Source: Deltaproteobacteria bacterium HGW-Deltaproteobacteria-18 (GTDB lineage Bacteria > Desulfobacterota > Desulfovibrionia > Desulfovibrionales > Desulfomicrobiaceae). Taken from it: a stretch of DNA of 64,000 nt. The position numbers were made by a program, and so were the translations under genes. The notes beneath the pieces were generated by a model. That model ran no database searches. It worked only from the letters and a program-made list of their open reading frames with translations, and was not told the DNA's origin. The stretch lies in contig PHBE01000003.1 in the NCBI GenBank assembly GCA_002841885.1, forward strand, positions 1-64,000, given 5' to 3'. Shown here one piece after another: positions 34,352-42,740 of the stretch. Position 1 is the first letter of the stretch. The number at the start of each line of letters is the position of its first letter.

Positions 34352-35293
34352 CTACCTCTCGCCCTTGCGGAAGGGAATAAGCAACGCCTTGGGGTAGGCG
34401 GCTTTTCGGGACATGGTGATGAGGGCGAGGATGGAGCAGAGGTAGGGCAGCATCAGGTAGAACTGGTATGGGATGGCGGAGATGGATTGCTGTTGCACGC
34501 GCATCTGGATGGCGTCGAAGGCGGCGAAGAGGAGCGCGCCGAGGAGCGCCTTGCCCGGTTTCCAGGAGGAGAAGACGACAAGGGCGATGCAGATCCAGCC
34601 GCGTCCGTTGACCATGCCGATGTAGTAGGCGTCGAAGGCGGCCAGCGTCAGAAAGGCTCCGCCCACGGCCATGAAGGCCGAGCCGACCATGACCGCGCCG
34701 GTGCGAAGGCCAAGGACCGAGAGGCCCTGGGCTTCGGCGGCCAGCGGGTTTTCGCCGACCATGCGCAGTGCCAGGCCGAGGGGGGTGCGCAGCAGCACGT
34801 AGGCTGTGACGCCGACCAGGATGAAGGCCAGGAGCGTCAGCGCGGTCTGGCTGAAGAGAACCGGGCCGATGAAGGGCAGTGTGGAGAGCACGGGGATGTC
34901 GAGCGGAGCGAAGGGGATGATCTTGGGCGGGGTGGTGACCTGAGGCAGGACCATGCGGAAGACGAAGGAGCTGAGGCTTGCGCCGAGCATGGTGATGCCG
35001 AGGCCCGTGACGTGCTGGGAGAGGCCCAGATGCACGGTGAAGGCGGCGTGCAGGAGGCCCAGGGCCGCGCCGACGCAGGCGGCGAAAAGCACGCCGCCCC
35101 AGAGGGTGCCGCCGAGGAAAACCCAGGTCCAGCCGGACATGCAGCCTGCGGCCATGATGCCTTCGATGCCCAGATTCAGGACTCCGGCCCGTTCGCAGAT
35201 CAGTTCGCCCATGGTGCCGAATATGAGCGGGGTGGCCATGCGTACGGTGGCCAGCCAGAATCCGGTTTCGAGAAAAAGGGAGAGGATATCCAT
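34352..35293 (-). CDS. ABC transporter permease, nucleoside/BMP type (second permease)
   Basis: 313 residues, about eight to nine hydrophobic helices. MATPLIFGTMGELICERAGVLNLGIEGIMAAG is the conserved N-terminal block of the simple-sugar/nucleoside permease group (YufQ/NupQ-like), and GWICIALVVFSSWKPGKALLGALLFAAFDAIQ the conserved C-terminal block. It pairs with the upstream permease in the inner membrane. One base separates it from the previous stop, and codA follows. Confidence 0.9.
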   Translation of the reverse strand: MDILSLFLETGFWLATVRMATPLIFGTMGELICERAGVLNLGIEGIMAAGCMSGWTWVFLGGTLWGGVLFAACVGAALGLLHAAFTVHLGLSQHVTGLGITMLGASLSSFVFRMVLPQVTTPPKIIPFAPLDIPVLSTLPFIGPVLFSQTALTLLAFILVGVTAYVLLRTPLGLALRMVGENPLAAEAQGLSVLGLRTGAVMVGSAFMAVGGAFLTLAAFDAYYIGMVNGRGWICIALVVFSSWKPGKALLGALLFAAFDAIQMRVQQQSISAIPYQFYLMLPYLCSILALITMSRKAAYPKALLIPFRKGER

Positions 35294-35294
35294 T

Positions 35295-36344
35295 TTACTT
35301 CCAGCGGATGCGGTAGCGGGTCAGGAACATGGCCAGGAGCACCATGAGCAGGCTCACCGCCGTGGTCACGTCCGCGATGTAGTTTGAAATGTTGATGGCG
35401 CGGCTCATGGAATCGGCCCCGATGTAGATGACGGCGATGAAAACAGCCGAGAGCACCACTCCGAGGGGATGCAGGGCGGCCAGCATGGCCACGACGATGC
35501 CAGAATAGCCGAATCCCGGGGACAGATCGAGGGTCAGGTAGCCCTTCACGCCGCACAGTTCGCTGACTCCGGCCATGGCCGCCAGTCCGCCGCTCAAGAG
35601 CGCGGTGCGTACGATGGTGGCCTGGACAGGCATGCCGGCGAAGGTGCTGGCTTTCAGGCTCGCGCCGACCGCCCGGATCTCGAAGCCCCAGATGGTGAAA
35701 CGCATCATCCACCAGACGGCCAAAGCGCAGGCCAGGGCCAGGATGAACCCGAGATGCAGGCTAGATTTGGGGACAAGGATGGGCAGCATGGCCTGGTCGA
35801 TGACGGGGGCGGCCTGGGGCCAGCCCATGGCCATTGGGTCTTTCCAGGGGCCGAAGACCAGCCAGTTGACGACCAGCAGGACCACGAAATTGAGCAACAG
35901 GGTGGTGACCACCTCGTCGGCCTTGAGGTGTGTCTTGAGCCAGGTCGGGATGAGCAGGAACAGGCCGCCTGCCAGGGCGCCGGACAGGAACAGAAAGGGG
36001 ATCATGAGCCAGGCGGGCAGGGTGATCATGCCCGTGCCGAGCCAGGTGGCCATGCAGGCCCCGACGTAAAACTGCCCTTCGGCGCCGATGTTCCAGAGCT
36101 TGGCCTTGAAGGCCACGGCCGCGGCCAGTCCGGTGAAGATGAGCGGGGTGGCGCGGGTCAGGGTCTCGGTCAGGGCGAAGGTTGAGCCCATGGCTCCCTT
36201 GAGGAGGAGTCGCCAGGCGTTCAAGGGCTCCGCTCCGGCCCAGATGATGAGCCCGGAGCAGAGCAGCATGGACCCAAGCACGGCCAGGAGCGGTGCGCCG
36301 ATATGCCAGCCGAGGGACACTGATTCGCGGGGTTCCAGTCTCAT
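35295..36344 (-). CDS. ABC transporter permease, nucleoside/BMP type (first permease)
   Basis: 349 residues, eight or more hydrophobic helices, with a TLTRATPLIFTGLAAAVAFKAKLWNIGAEGQF block typical of YufP/NupP-like permeases, and GVKGYLTLDLSPGFGYSGIVVAMLAALHPLG near the end. It starts 4 bp within the ATPase stop, so the ATPase and permease are translationally coupled. It forms the membrane channel with the second permease. Confidence 0.9.
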   Translation of the reverse strand: MRLEPRESVSLGWHIGAPLLAVLGSMLLCSGLIIWAGAEPLNAWRLLLKGAMGSTFALTETLTRATPLIFTGLAAAVAFKAKLWNIGAEGQFYVGACMATWLGTGMITLPAWLMIPFLFLSGALAGGLFLLIPTWLKTHLKADEVVTTLLLNFVVLLVVNWLVFGPWKDPMAMGWPQAAPVIDQAMLPILVPKSSLHLGFILALACALAVWWMMRFTIWGFEIRAVGASLKASTFAGMPVQATIVRTALLSGGLAAMAGVSELCGVKGYLTLDLSPGFGYSGIVVAMLAALHPLGVVLSAVFIAVIYIGADSMSRAINISNYIADVTTAVSLLMVLLAMFLTRYRIRWK

Positions 36345-37870
36345 GCGGCGCCCCGGTTTTCAAAGGTCTGTCCGCTCATCATGAGCCCCAGTCTGGCACG
36401 GTTCACGGTGGCCGTGTTTTCCGGGGCGGACAGCCTGCCCTGGTACATGACCTGGATGCGGTCCGTGAGTTGGAAGAGTTCGTCCAGGTCTTCGGAGATG
36501 AGGACCACTCCGGCTCCGCGTCGGGCGGCGTCAAGCAGGTGCTGATGCACGGCGGCGGTGGCCCCGACATCAAGGCCCCAGGTCGGCTGGTTGGCCAGGA
36601 TGAGGTGCGGGCCCTGCGACAGGACCCGGGCCAGGATGAGTTTCTGCATGTTTCCGCCGGAAAGTTTGCGTACTGGGGCGTCCTTGCCCGTGCAGCGGAT
36701 GTCGAAGACGTCCATGAGCTGCGCGGCCCGTGACGACAGGGCCTTGAAATTGAGCATGCCGCGTCTGGAAAAACCGGGCAGGCGGTAGATCTCCGTGGAC
36801 AGGTTCTCCATGACCGTCATGTCCGCCACCAGGCCCGTCCCGGTGCGGTCGTCGGGCACTCGGCCAACGCCTGCGCGGATCATGGCCCCGGGGGTGGGGC
36901 GGCTCACGGTCTGTCCGCGAAGCACCACGCTGCCTTCGGTCGGGGCGACAAGGCCGGACAGGAGGTCCGCGAGCAATGCCTGCCCGTTGCCGGAGACGCC
37001 GGCGATGCCGAGGACTTCGTGGGACCGCACGGAAAGGCACAGTTCGCTCAGGTTTGGTCCGCGATCCGGGGCGCTTGCATGGACACGGTCCAGAAAGAGG
37101 ACCTCGTCTCCGGGCGTGAGCGTGGTGCGTGTGGCCTGGGGGATGTTGGCTCCGACCATGGCCTTGGCCAGCTCCTCGGCGCAGGTTTGTCTGGTGGAGG
37201 TCTCAAGCACCACGCGGCCATGGCGCAGCACCACGCAGCGGTCGCTGGCGGCCATGACCTCGCGTAGTTTGTGGGTGATGAAGATGACGCTCAGCCCTTG
37301 CGCAACGAGGCCGCGCAGGGTGGTGAAGAGATGGTCGCTTTCCTGCGGAGTGAGCACGGCAGTTGGTTCGTCGAGGATGAGGATGCGTGCATCCCGGTAC
37401 ATGACCTTCAGGATTTCGACCCGCTGCCGTTCGCCCACGGACAGGCTGCGCACCATGGCGTGCGGGTTCACGTGCAGCCGGAAGCGGTCCATGAGCCAGC
37501 CCAGCTTGGCCAGGGCGCGGGCCGAGCCCCGGCGGAATCCCCACAGAGATTCGGTGCCGAGCATGATGTTTTCGAGCACGGTCATGTTGCCGGCCAGGGT
37601 GAAGTGCTGATGGACCATGCCCACGCCCGCTTCGAGCGCGGCCCTGGGGGAACCGGGAGGCAGGGGTTTGCCGAGCACTTCCACGCTGCCGGTGTCGGCC
37701 ACGTAGTGCCCGAAGAGAATGGACATGAGGGTGGTCTTGCCTGCGCCGTTTTCTCCAAGCAGGGCCAGCATCTCTCCTTCGGCCAGGGTCAGGGAGATGT
37801 CGTCGTTGGCTTTCAGCGGCCCGAAATTTTTGGTGATGCCGGAAAGTCGCAGCAAAGGTGTGATGGACAT
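36341..37870 (-). CDS. ABC transporter ATP-binding protein with two ATPase domains (nucleoside/BMP type)
   Basis: 509 residues from ATG 37868-37870. First domain: Walker A GENGAGKTT, signature LSVGERQRVEI, Walker B ILILDEPTAVL. Second domain: GVSGNGQAL in place of a full Walker A, signature LSGGNMQKLI, and LILANQPTWGLDVGA. One intact and one altered site is the usual state in the RbsA/NupA-like double ATPases, not damage. It powers uptake by the two permeases. The binding-protein gene ends 47 bp upstream with a hairpin between. Confidence 0.92.
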   Translation of the reverse strand: MSITPLLRLSGITKNFGPLKANDDISLTLAEGEMLALLGENGAGKTTLMSILFGHYVADTGSVEVLGKPLPPGSPRAALEAGVGMVHQHFTLAGNMTVLENIMLGTESLWGFRRGSARALAKLGWLMDRFRLHVNPHAMVRSLSVGERQRVEILKVMYRDARILILDEPTAVLTPQESDHLFTTLRGLVAQGLSVIFITHKLREVMAASDRCVVLRHGRVVLETSTRQTCAEELAKAMVGANIPQATRTTLTPGDEVLFLDRVHASAPDRGPNLSELCLSVRSHEVLGIAGVSGNGQALLADLLSGLVAPTEGSVVLRGQTVSRPTPGAMIRAGVGRVPDDRTGTGLVADMTVMENLSTEIYRLPGFSRRGMLNFKALSSRAAQLMDVFDIRCTGKDAPVRKLSGGNMQKLILARVLSQGPHLILANQPTWGLDVGATAAVHQHLLDAARRGAGVVLISEDLDELFQLTDRIQVMYQGRLSAPENTATVNRARLGLMMSGQTFENRGAA

Positions 37871-37879
37871 GGTTGACCG

Positions 37880-37912
37880 AAAAAAGGGGGCCGGGTGGTT
37901 TCGGCCCCCTTT
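37880..37912 (-). terminator. Intercistronic terminator/attenuator after the BMP gene
   Basis: Read leftward, GGGGGCCG and CGGCCCCC pair around a short loop and are followed by six Ts. It lies 5 bp after the binding-protein stop and 10 bp before the ATPase start, so it should let some transcripts end, giving excess binding protein. Confidence 0.78.
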
Positions 37913-37916
37913 GGGA

Positions 37917-38900
37917 TCAGAAGGTGGATTTGGGTTCGTCGTCGTTGATTTCGATGACCAGGGTTCCGGCCTTGATGGCGGCTTCGGTCTCGGCAACCTT
38001 GGCTTTCACGTCGGCGGGGATTTTGTCCTCGAACTCGTAGAAGGGGGACAGGGAGGCGCCGCCTTTGGCCATCATGGTCCATTCACGGTAGTCCTCGGCG
38101 GCGAAGGTGCCGGCCTTGACCCGCTCGATGGCGTGGTTCAGGGCCGCTTCCATGTGCCACAGGGCCGAGGCCACGACCACGTTCTCGCCGTTCTCTTCCT
38201 TGTTCATGTCGTTGACGTTGCCGAAGGCGATGATGCCCTTTTCGCGGGCGGCATCGACCACTCCGGAGCGTTCGGCATAGAGTACGTCAACGCCGGCCTC
38301 GACCTGGGCGTAGGCGAATTCCTTGGCCTTGGGCGGATCATACCAGGAACCGATGAAGGAGACCTTGAATTCCACCGCCGGATTGACGGACTTGGCGCCG
38401 GCCATGAAGGCGTTAAAGAGGCGGTTGACTTCGCCGATGGGGTAGCCGCCGACCATGCCTATCTTGTTCGTTTTGGTCATGGAACCGGCGACCATGCCCA
38501 TGAGATAGCAGGGCTCGTGGATGTAGTTGTCGAAAACGGACAGGTTGTCGCCGTCAGGGCCGAAGGTGTCGCCCATGAGATAGGCCACGTTCGGGTAATC
38601 CTTGGCCACCTTGCGCACGTCGCGGGAGATGCCGAAGGCTTCGCCGACGATGAGCTGTACGCCGGCTTCGGAGTATTCGCGCAGCACGCGTATGTAATCT
38701 GTGTTCGAAACTTTTTCGCTCCAGACATATTCGATTTCGCCCGCCGCCTCGGCCTTCAAAAGGGCCTTGTGCAGTGTAGCGTCCCATTTCTGCTGAATGG
38801 GCTGGGTGTAGATGCCTGCGACCTTGATTTTTTCGGCCATGGCCGTGGTGCCCATGAACAATGCCAGGCTGAGCGCGACCAGGAACAGCGTACGTTTCAT
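37917..38900 (-). CDS. BMP-family (nucleoside/purine) ABC substrate-binding protein
   Basis: 327 residues. A signal peptide (1-22, ending AMA) is followed by KIKVAGIYTQPIQQKWDATLHKAL, GEAFGISRDVRKVAKDYPNVAYLMGD and YLMGMVAGSMTKTNKIGMVGGYP, the BMP/PnrA fold. No lipobox cysteine is present, so it should be a free periplasmic protein. Ligands of the family are nucleosides, purines or thiamine-like compounds; together with codA in the same run a nucleobase or nucleoside is likely. The gene is first in the operon and is followed by an attenuating hairpin. Confidence 0.88.
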   Translation of the reverse strand: MKRTLFLVALSLALFMGTTAMAEKIKVAGIYTQPIQQKWDATLHKALLKAEAAGEIEYVWSEKVSNTDYIRVLREYSEAGVQLIVGEAFGISRDVRKVAKDYPNVAYLMGDTFGPDGDNLSVFDNYIHEPCYLMGMVAGSMTKTNKIGMVGGYPIGEVNRLFNAFMAGAKSVNPAVEFKVSFIGSWYDPPKAKEFAYAQVEAGVDVLYAERSGVVDAAREKGIIAFGNVNDMNKEENGENVVVASALWHMEAALNHAIERVKAGTFAAEDYREWTMMAKGGASLSPFYEFEDKIPADVKAKVAETEAAIKAGTLVIEINDDEPKSTF

Positions 38901-39612
38901 TTGTGTCCTCGTGTTTCAAAGTTGTGTGGAGAAGGGCCAGACCGGCATAAGCACTATGCATGCCAGAGGGCTCAGGCAGGCATGCCGCGGTTTGCATTCG
39001 ACCCGCACCCGGTCCGCAAGGCTGAAAGACCGGACTTTGTGTCATACGGCTGATGCCCAATGGCGCAACTTTTGTCCATGAAAAAAGGCTGGAGGTTGCG
39101 CGAGCCAGATCGATGTGGAGGGTTTCGGGCATGACCGTGGCGCAGCCTTGGGTGACGACTTGTTACAAAAATGGATAATATTTGAGCGTAAACGAAAATA
39201 ATGCGCATTTTCGAAAGAAAAAAGTTCTTAAAGTCAACAGTGGGTGTTTTTGCGCCTACTTTCAACCCACATCAAGCCAGCCATGGGCTTTTCATGTTTG
39301 AGCTGAGGGGAGTGTATGACAGTTTTGTTCAATATTGTAAAATAGCCATTAAAAATGTGACTCATTTGCGCAAATAAAGAGGTCTTGCTCCTGAAAATTC
39401 GATTTTTTAACAGTCCTAATATATCTTATATTTTGAAATAGTTCATTAAATTCAAAATTGGAAAGTGTTGGCCGGGTTATTGCTTTTTGTGGTTTGTCGG
39501 CAAGTTTGTTTGCTGACGCACGCGTCATGAGAATGGAACGCCATTCATGGAGCACCAAAAAAGCGATAATTTTTTGGTTTTATACAGAAACGGTCAACAC
39601 GGAGCTGGACTC
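38901..39612. other. Gene-free region between the BMP and TRAP operons
   Basis: About 710 bp with no credible gene. The left half (to about 39150) is GC-normal and should be the leader of the leftward BMP operon; I find no purine riboswitch core. From about 39160 to 39560 it is clearly AT-rich, with a TATTAT on the minus strand near 39180 and the sigma-54-like promoter at 39468 for the TRAP operon. The AT-rich part could also hold IHF or activator sites. Confidence 0.6.
39468..39484 (+). promoter_or_regulatory. Sigma-54-type promoter for the TRAP operon
   Basis: TTGGCCGGGTTATTGCT fits the -24/-12 consensus: TTGGC at -24 and TTGCT at -12, with exactly 10 bases between the GG and GC pairs. Only two bases of the 12 conserved positions differ. 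It is 129 bp before the dctP start and lies in AT-rich DNA as expected for an IHF/activator-dependent promoter. Confidence 0.55.
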
Positions 39613-40668
39613 ATGAAAAGAAGAGAATTCGTCAAAATGGCAGGACTTGGGGCCACGGCCGCAGCGGCATCGACCGTGGTCAACGCGCCTTTTGTGCACG
39701 CTTCCAAAAAAACGCCCATCCGCTGGCGTCTGCAGACATACGCAGGGCCTGCCCTGGCCGAGCATGTCATCAAACCGCAGATCGATGCCTTCAACAAGAT
39801 CGCAAGCGGTGACATGGTCATCGAGCTTTATAACGCGGATCAGCTCGTGCCCACTCCCGAACTGTTTCGCGCCATGCAGCGCGGAACCATCGACGCCGTG
39901 CAGAGTGATGACGACTCCATCGCCGCCCCTGTCGACGTGGCCGTCTTCGCCGCCTACTTTCCCTTCGCCACGCGTTACTCCCTTGATGTGCCGACCCTCT
40001 TCAACCATTACGGGCTGAACGAAATCTGGCAGGAGGCTTACAGTGAAATCAAGGGCGTGACCTGGCTTGGCGCGGGCGCATGGGATCCGTGCAATTTTGC
40101 CACCAAGGAGCCCATCCGTTCTCTTGCCGACCTGAAAGGCAAGCGCGTCTTCACTTTTCCCACTGGCGGCAAGTTCATGCAGCGTTTTGGCGTGGTGCCC
40201 GTGACCCTGCCCTGGGAAGACGTCGAGGTGGCCCTGCAGACCGGAGAGCTGGACGGCATCGCCTGGTCGGGCATCACCGAGGATTACACCGTGGGCTGGG
40301 CCGATGTGACGAAATACTATCTGACCAACAACATAAGCGGTGCCTGGGTAGGCTCCTACTTTGCCAATTCCGATAAATGGGAACAGGTTCCCGAGCATCT
40401 GAAGACTCTCTTCAAGGTCACCATGGACAGCTCCAACTACTATCGCCAGCACTGGTACTGGTGGGGGGAGGCGCACTACCGCACCAAGGGCGGAAAGCTT
40501 GAACTGACCACCATTCCCGAGGAGGAATGGGCCCAGGTTGAGGCGGAAGCGGTCAAGTACTGGGACGAGATCGGGGCCACCAGCCCCCGGTGCGCCAAGG
40601 TTGTCCAGATTTTGAAAGACTACAGCGAGACCATGAAGAAGGCAGGCAAGCCTTACCGTTACGCCTAG
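39613..40668 (+). CDS. dctP: TRAP transporter substrate-binding protein (DctP family)
   Basis: 351 residues from ATG 39613. The N-terminus KRREFVKMAGLGATAAAASTVV is a twin-arginine-type signal, cleaved near HASKK. The body has IRWRLQTYAGPALAEH, the mid-domain PIRSLADLKGKRVFTFPTGG and QTGELDGIAWSGITEDY, matching DctP/TAXI-like extracytoplasmic solute receptors of the YiaO group for organic acids or related ligands. A two-hairpin spacer separates it from dctQ. The ligand is unknown. Confidence 0.9.
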   Translation: MKRREFVKMAGLGATAAAASTVVNAPFVHASKKTPIRWRLQTYAGPALAEHVIKPQIDAFNKIASGDMVIELYNADQLVPTPELFRAMQRGTIDAVQSDDDSIAAPVDVAVFAAYFPFATRYSLDVPTLFNHYGLNEIWQEAYSEIKGVTWLGAGAWDPCNFATKEPIRSLADLKGKRVFTFPTGGKFMQRFGVVPVTLPWEDVEVALQTGELDGIAWSGITEDYTVGWADVTKYYLTNNISGAWVGSYFANSDKWEQVPEHLKTLFKVTMDSSNYYRQHWYWWGEAHYRTKGGKLELTTIPEEEWAQVEAEAVKYWDEIGATSPRCAKVVQILKDYSETMKKAGKPYRYA

Positions 40669-40704
40669 CGCGAACAGCAAACCATCTGATTTGAAAATGA
40701 ACCC

Positions 40705-40756
40705 GCCCGGCTCCCGATGGAGCCGGGCCTTTCCCGCTCCCCGGAATCGGGGAGCG
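40705..40756 (+). terminator. Tandem intercistronic hairpins between dctP and dctQ
   Basis: GCCCGGCTCC (40705-40714) pairs with GGAGCCGGGC (40719-40728); then CGCTCCCCG (40735-40743) pairs with CGGGGAGCG (40748-40756). Few Ts follow, so they more likely stabilise the dctP mRNA end and reduce read-through than terminate fully. Confidence 0.65.
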
Positions 40757-40822
40757 ATTCCCCCGGTGCGCCCGAAAAGGCGGCCATTCAGGGATCAGCC
40801 ATAATTTTTTGCGAGGTGCCCT

Positions 40823-41359
40823 GTGTTCAAAGCATTGGTGACATATACGAAATACGTGGACGCCTTGAACCGGCTGGTCGGCAAGTTCGCCATGTATCTG
40901 ATGTTCTTGATGATGTTTATTCTGCTATATGCCTCTGTTTCACGAAGCCTGCTCAATTCCCCCGTGGTCTGGGCCGTGGAGATGGCGCAGTTCACCATGG
41001 CTGCCTACTATCTTCTCGGCGGCGGATATTCGGTCATCCTGCGCGGACATGTGCGCATGGACGTGCTCTACAGCACCTGGACCCCGAGAACCCGGGCCAT
41101 CATCGATGCGCTGACGTCCTTCTTCCTGCTCTTTTATCTCGGCATGCTTCTCTACGGGGGCATATCGAGCACCGCCTATTCCCTTGAGTACGGGCAGAAG
41201 AACTACTCCGCCTGGGCTCCGCCGCTCTCGCCGATCAAGATCATCATGGTCGTCGGCATCGTGCTCATGGTGTTGCAGTGCGTGTCCCGCCTGATCAAGG
41301 ATATCTCGAAAGCCATGGGCGTGGACATGCTCAAAACCTACGGAGACGTGATGCCATGA
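40823..41359 (+). CDS. dctQ: TRAP transporter small permease (DctQ)
   Basis: 178 residues, GTG start with AGG upstream. Four hydrophobic helices and the WAVEMAQFTMAAYYLLGGGYSVILRGHVRMDVLY block (conserved E and RGHVRMD) identify the small membrane subunit of a TRAP transporter. Its stop overlaps the dctM start (ATGA). Confidence 0.9.
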   Translation: MFKALVTYTKYVDALNRLVGKFAMYLMFLMMFILLYASVSRSLLNSPVVWAVEMAQFTMAAYYLLGGGYSVILRGHVRMDVLYSTWTPRTRAIIDALTSFFLLFYLGMLLYGGISSTAYSLEYGQKNYSAWAPPLSPIKIIMVVGIVLMVLQCVSRLIKDISKAMGVDMLKTYGDVMP

Positions 41360-42681
41360 GTTACGAAATGATCGCTCTTTTGATGTGCACGACCCTCATG
41401 GTGCTGCTTTTGACCGGCCAGAGGGTTTTCGGTGCGGTGGGTTTCGTCGGTGCGGCCGCTTCGCTTCTGCTCTGGGGCGACGGCGGTTCGGAAATGCCTT
41501 TCAACGCGAGCATGGTGCTGCTGAACTGGTTTCCGCTCCTGACCCTGCCGCTTTTCATTTTCATGGGCTACATGCTCAGCGAATCGGGCATCGCCAATGA
41601 CCTCTACAAGATGTTCCATGTCTGGATGGGGCCCCTGAACGGCGGCCTGGCCATCGGCACGGTTGTGCTCATGGTCGCCATCTCGGCCATGAACGGACTC
41701 TCCGTTGCGGGCATGGCCATCGGCACGAGCATCGCCCTGCCGGAGATGCTCAAGCGCGGCTACGACAAGAAGATGATCACCGGCGTGATCCAGGCCGGAA
41801 GTTCCCTTGGCATCATGGTTCCGCCAAGCATCGTGTTGGTTCTCTACGGCATGATCGCCCGTCAGCCGGTCAGTCAGCTCTGGCTGGCCGGGGTGTTCCC
41901 AGGGCTTTTGCTGGCGCTGCTGTTCGTGGGCTACATCGTGGTCCGCTGCAAGCTCAACCCGGCGCTGGGGCCGTCGCTTTCGTTCGAGGAACGGTCCAGC
42001 ATTTCCAGCCGGGAGAAGATCGCACTTTTGCGTGCGGGCATTGTCCCCATCGCCATCGTCTTCATGGTCACGGGCCTTTTCATGCTGGGCGTGACCAGCC
42101 TGGTCGAAAGCTCCGCCGTGGGCGCGGCCGCAGCCATGATCGCGGCAATGGCCAAGGGACGGCTGAACCGCTCGGTGCTCGATACGTCGTTGCACAAGAC
42201 CCTGTCCGTGAGCTGCATGTTCATGTGGATCATTCTGGCTGCCCTTTGTTACGGCGCGGTGTTCGACGGACTCGGCGCGGTGCACGCCATCGAGATCCTG
42301 TTTCTCGAGAAGTGGGGCCTGTCCCCGTGGGGCGTGCTGATCATGATGCAGGTCTCCTACATCATCATGGGCATGTTTCTGGACGACACGGCCATGCTGG
42401 TCATCGTCGCTCCACTTTACATCCCGCTCATCATCGCTCTTGGCTTCAACCCCATCTGGTACGGAGTGCTCTACACCGTGACCTGCCAGATCGCGTACAT
42501 GACACCACCCTTCGGCTACAACCTCTTCCTGATGAAGGCCATGGCGCCCAAAGAGGTCACCCTGGTCGACATCTATGGATCCATCGTGCCCTTCGTGGCC
42601 CTGATGGTGCTCGGCCTCGGCCTGATCATCACCTTTCCGCAGATCGCCCTCTACTTGCCGGAGCTGTACTTTCCCAAGTAA
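41356..42681 (+). CDS. dctM: TRAP transporter large permease (DctM)
   Basis: 441 residues with about 12 helices. Typical DctM segments are WFPLLTLPLFIFMGYMLSESGIANDLYKM, GTSIALPEMLKRGYDKKMITGVIQAGSSLGIMVPPSI and MTPPFGYNLFLMKA near the end. It carries the sodium-driven substrate transport in the inner membrane with DctQ and the periplasmic DctP. A GC-rich hairpin follows the stop, before the GH3 gene. Confidence 0.92.
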   Translation: MSYEMIALLMCTTLMVLLLTGQRVFGAVGFVGAAASLLLWGDGGSEMPFNASMVLLNWFPLLTLPLFIFMGYMLSESGIANDLYKMFHVWMGPLNGGLAIGTVVLMVAISAMNGLSVAGMAIGTSIALPEMLKRGYDKKMITGVIQAGSSLGIMVPPSIVLVLYGMIARQPVSQLWLAGVFPGLLLALLFVGYIVVRCKLNPALGPSLSFEERSSISSREKIALLRAGIVPIAIVFMVTGLFMLGVTSLVESSAVGAAAAMIAAMAKGRLNRSVLDTSLHKTLSVSCMFMWIILAALCYGAVFDGLGAVHAIEILFLEKWGLSPWGVLIMMQVSYIIMGMFLDDTAMLVIVAPLYIPLIIALGFNPIWYGVLYTVTCQIAYMTPPFGYNLFLMKAMAPKEVTLVDIYGSIVPFVALMVLGLGLIITFPQIALYLPELYFPK

Positions 42682-42696
42682 CACCTGCGTGAACAC

Positions 42697-42719
42697 GGCC
42701 GGGAGGCTTCCTCCCGGCC
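42697..42719 (+). terminator. Hairpin after dctM
   Basis: GGCCGGGAGG (42697-42706) pairs perfectly with CCTCCCGGCC (42710-42719). No T run follows, so termination may be partial and the GH3/eutBC genes could be transcribed from the same promoter. Confidence 0.55.
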
Positions 42720-42740
42720 ATCAGCACAAAGGGGAACGAC

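Noticed and set aside
38901-39100. Purine riboswitch before the BMP operon
   Set aside because: No conserved purine-aptamer core could be found in the leader.
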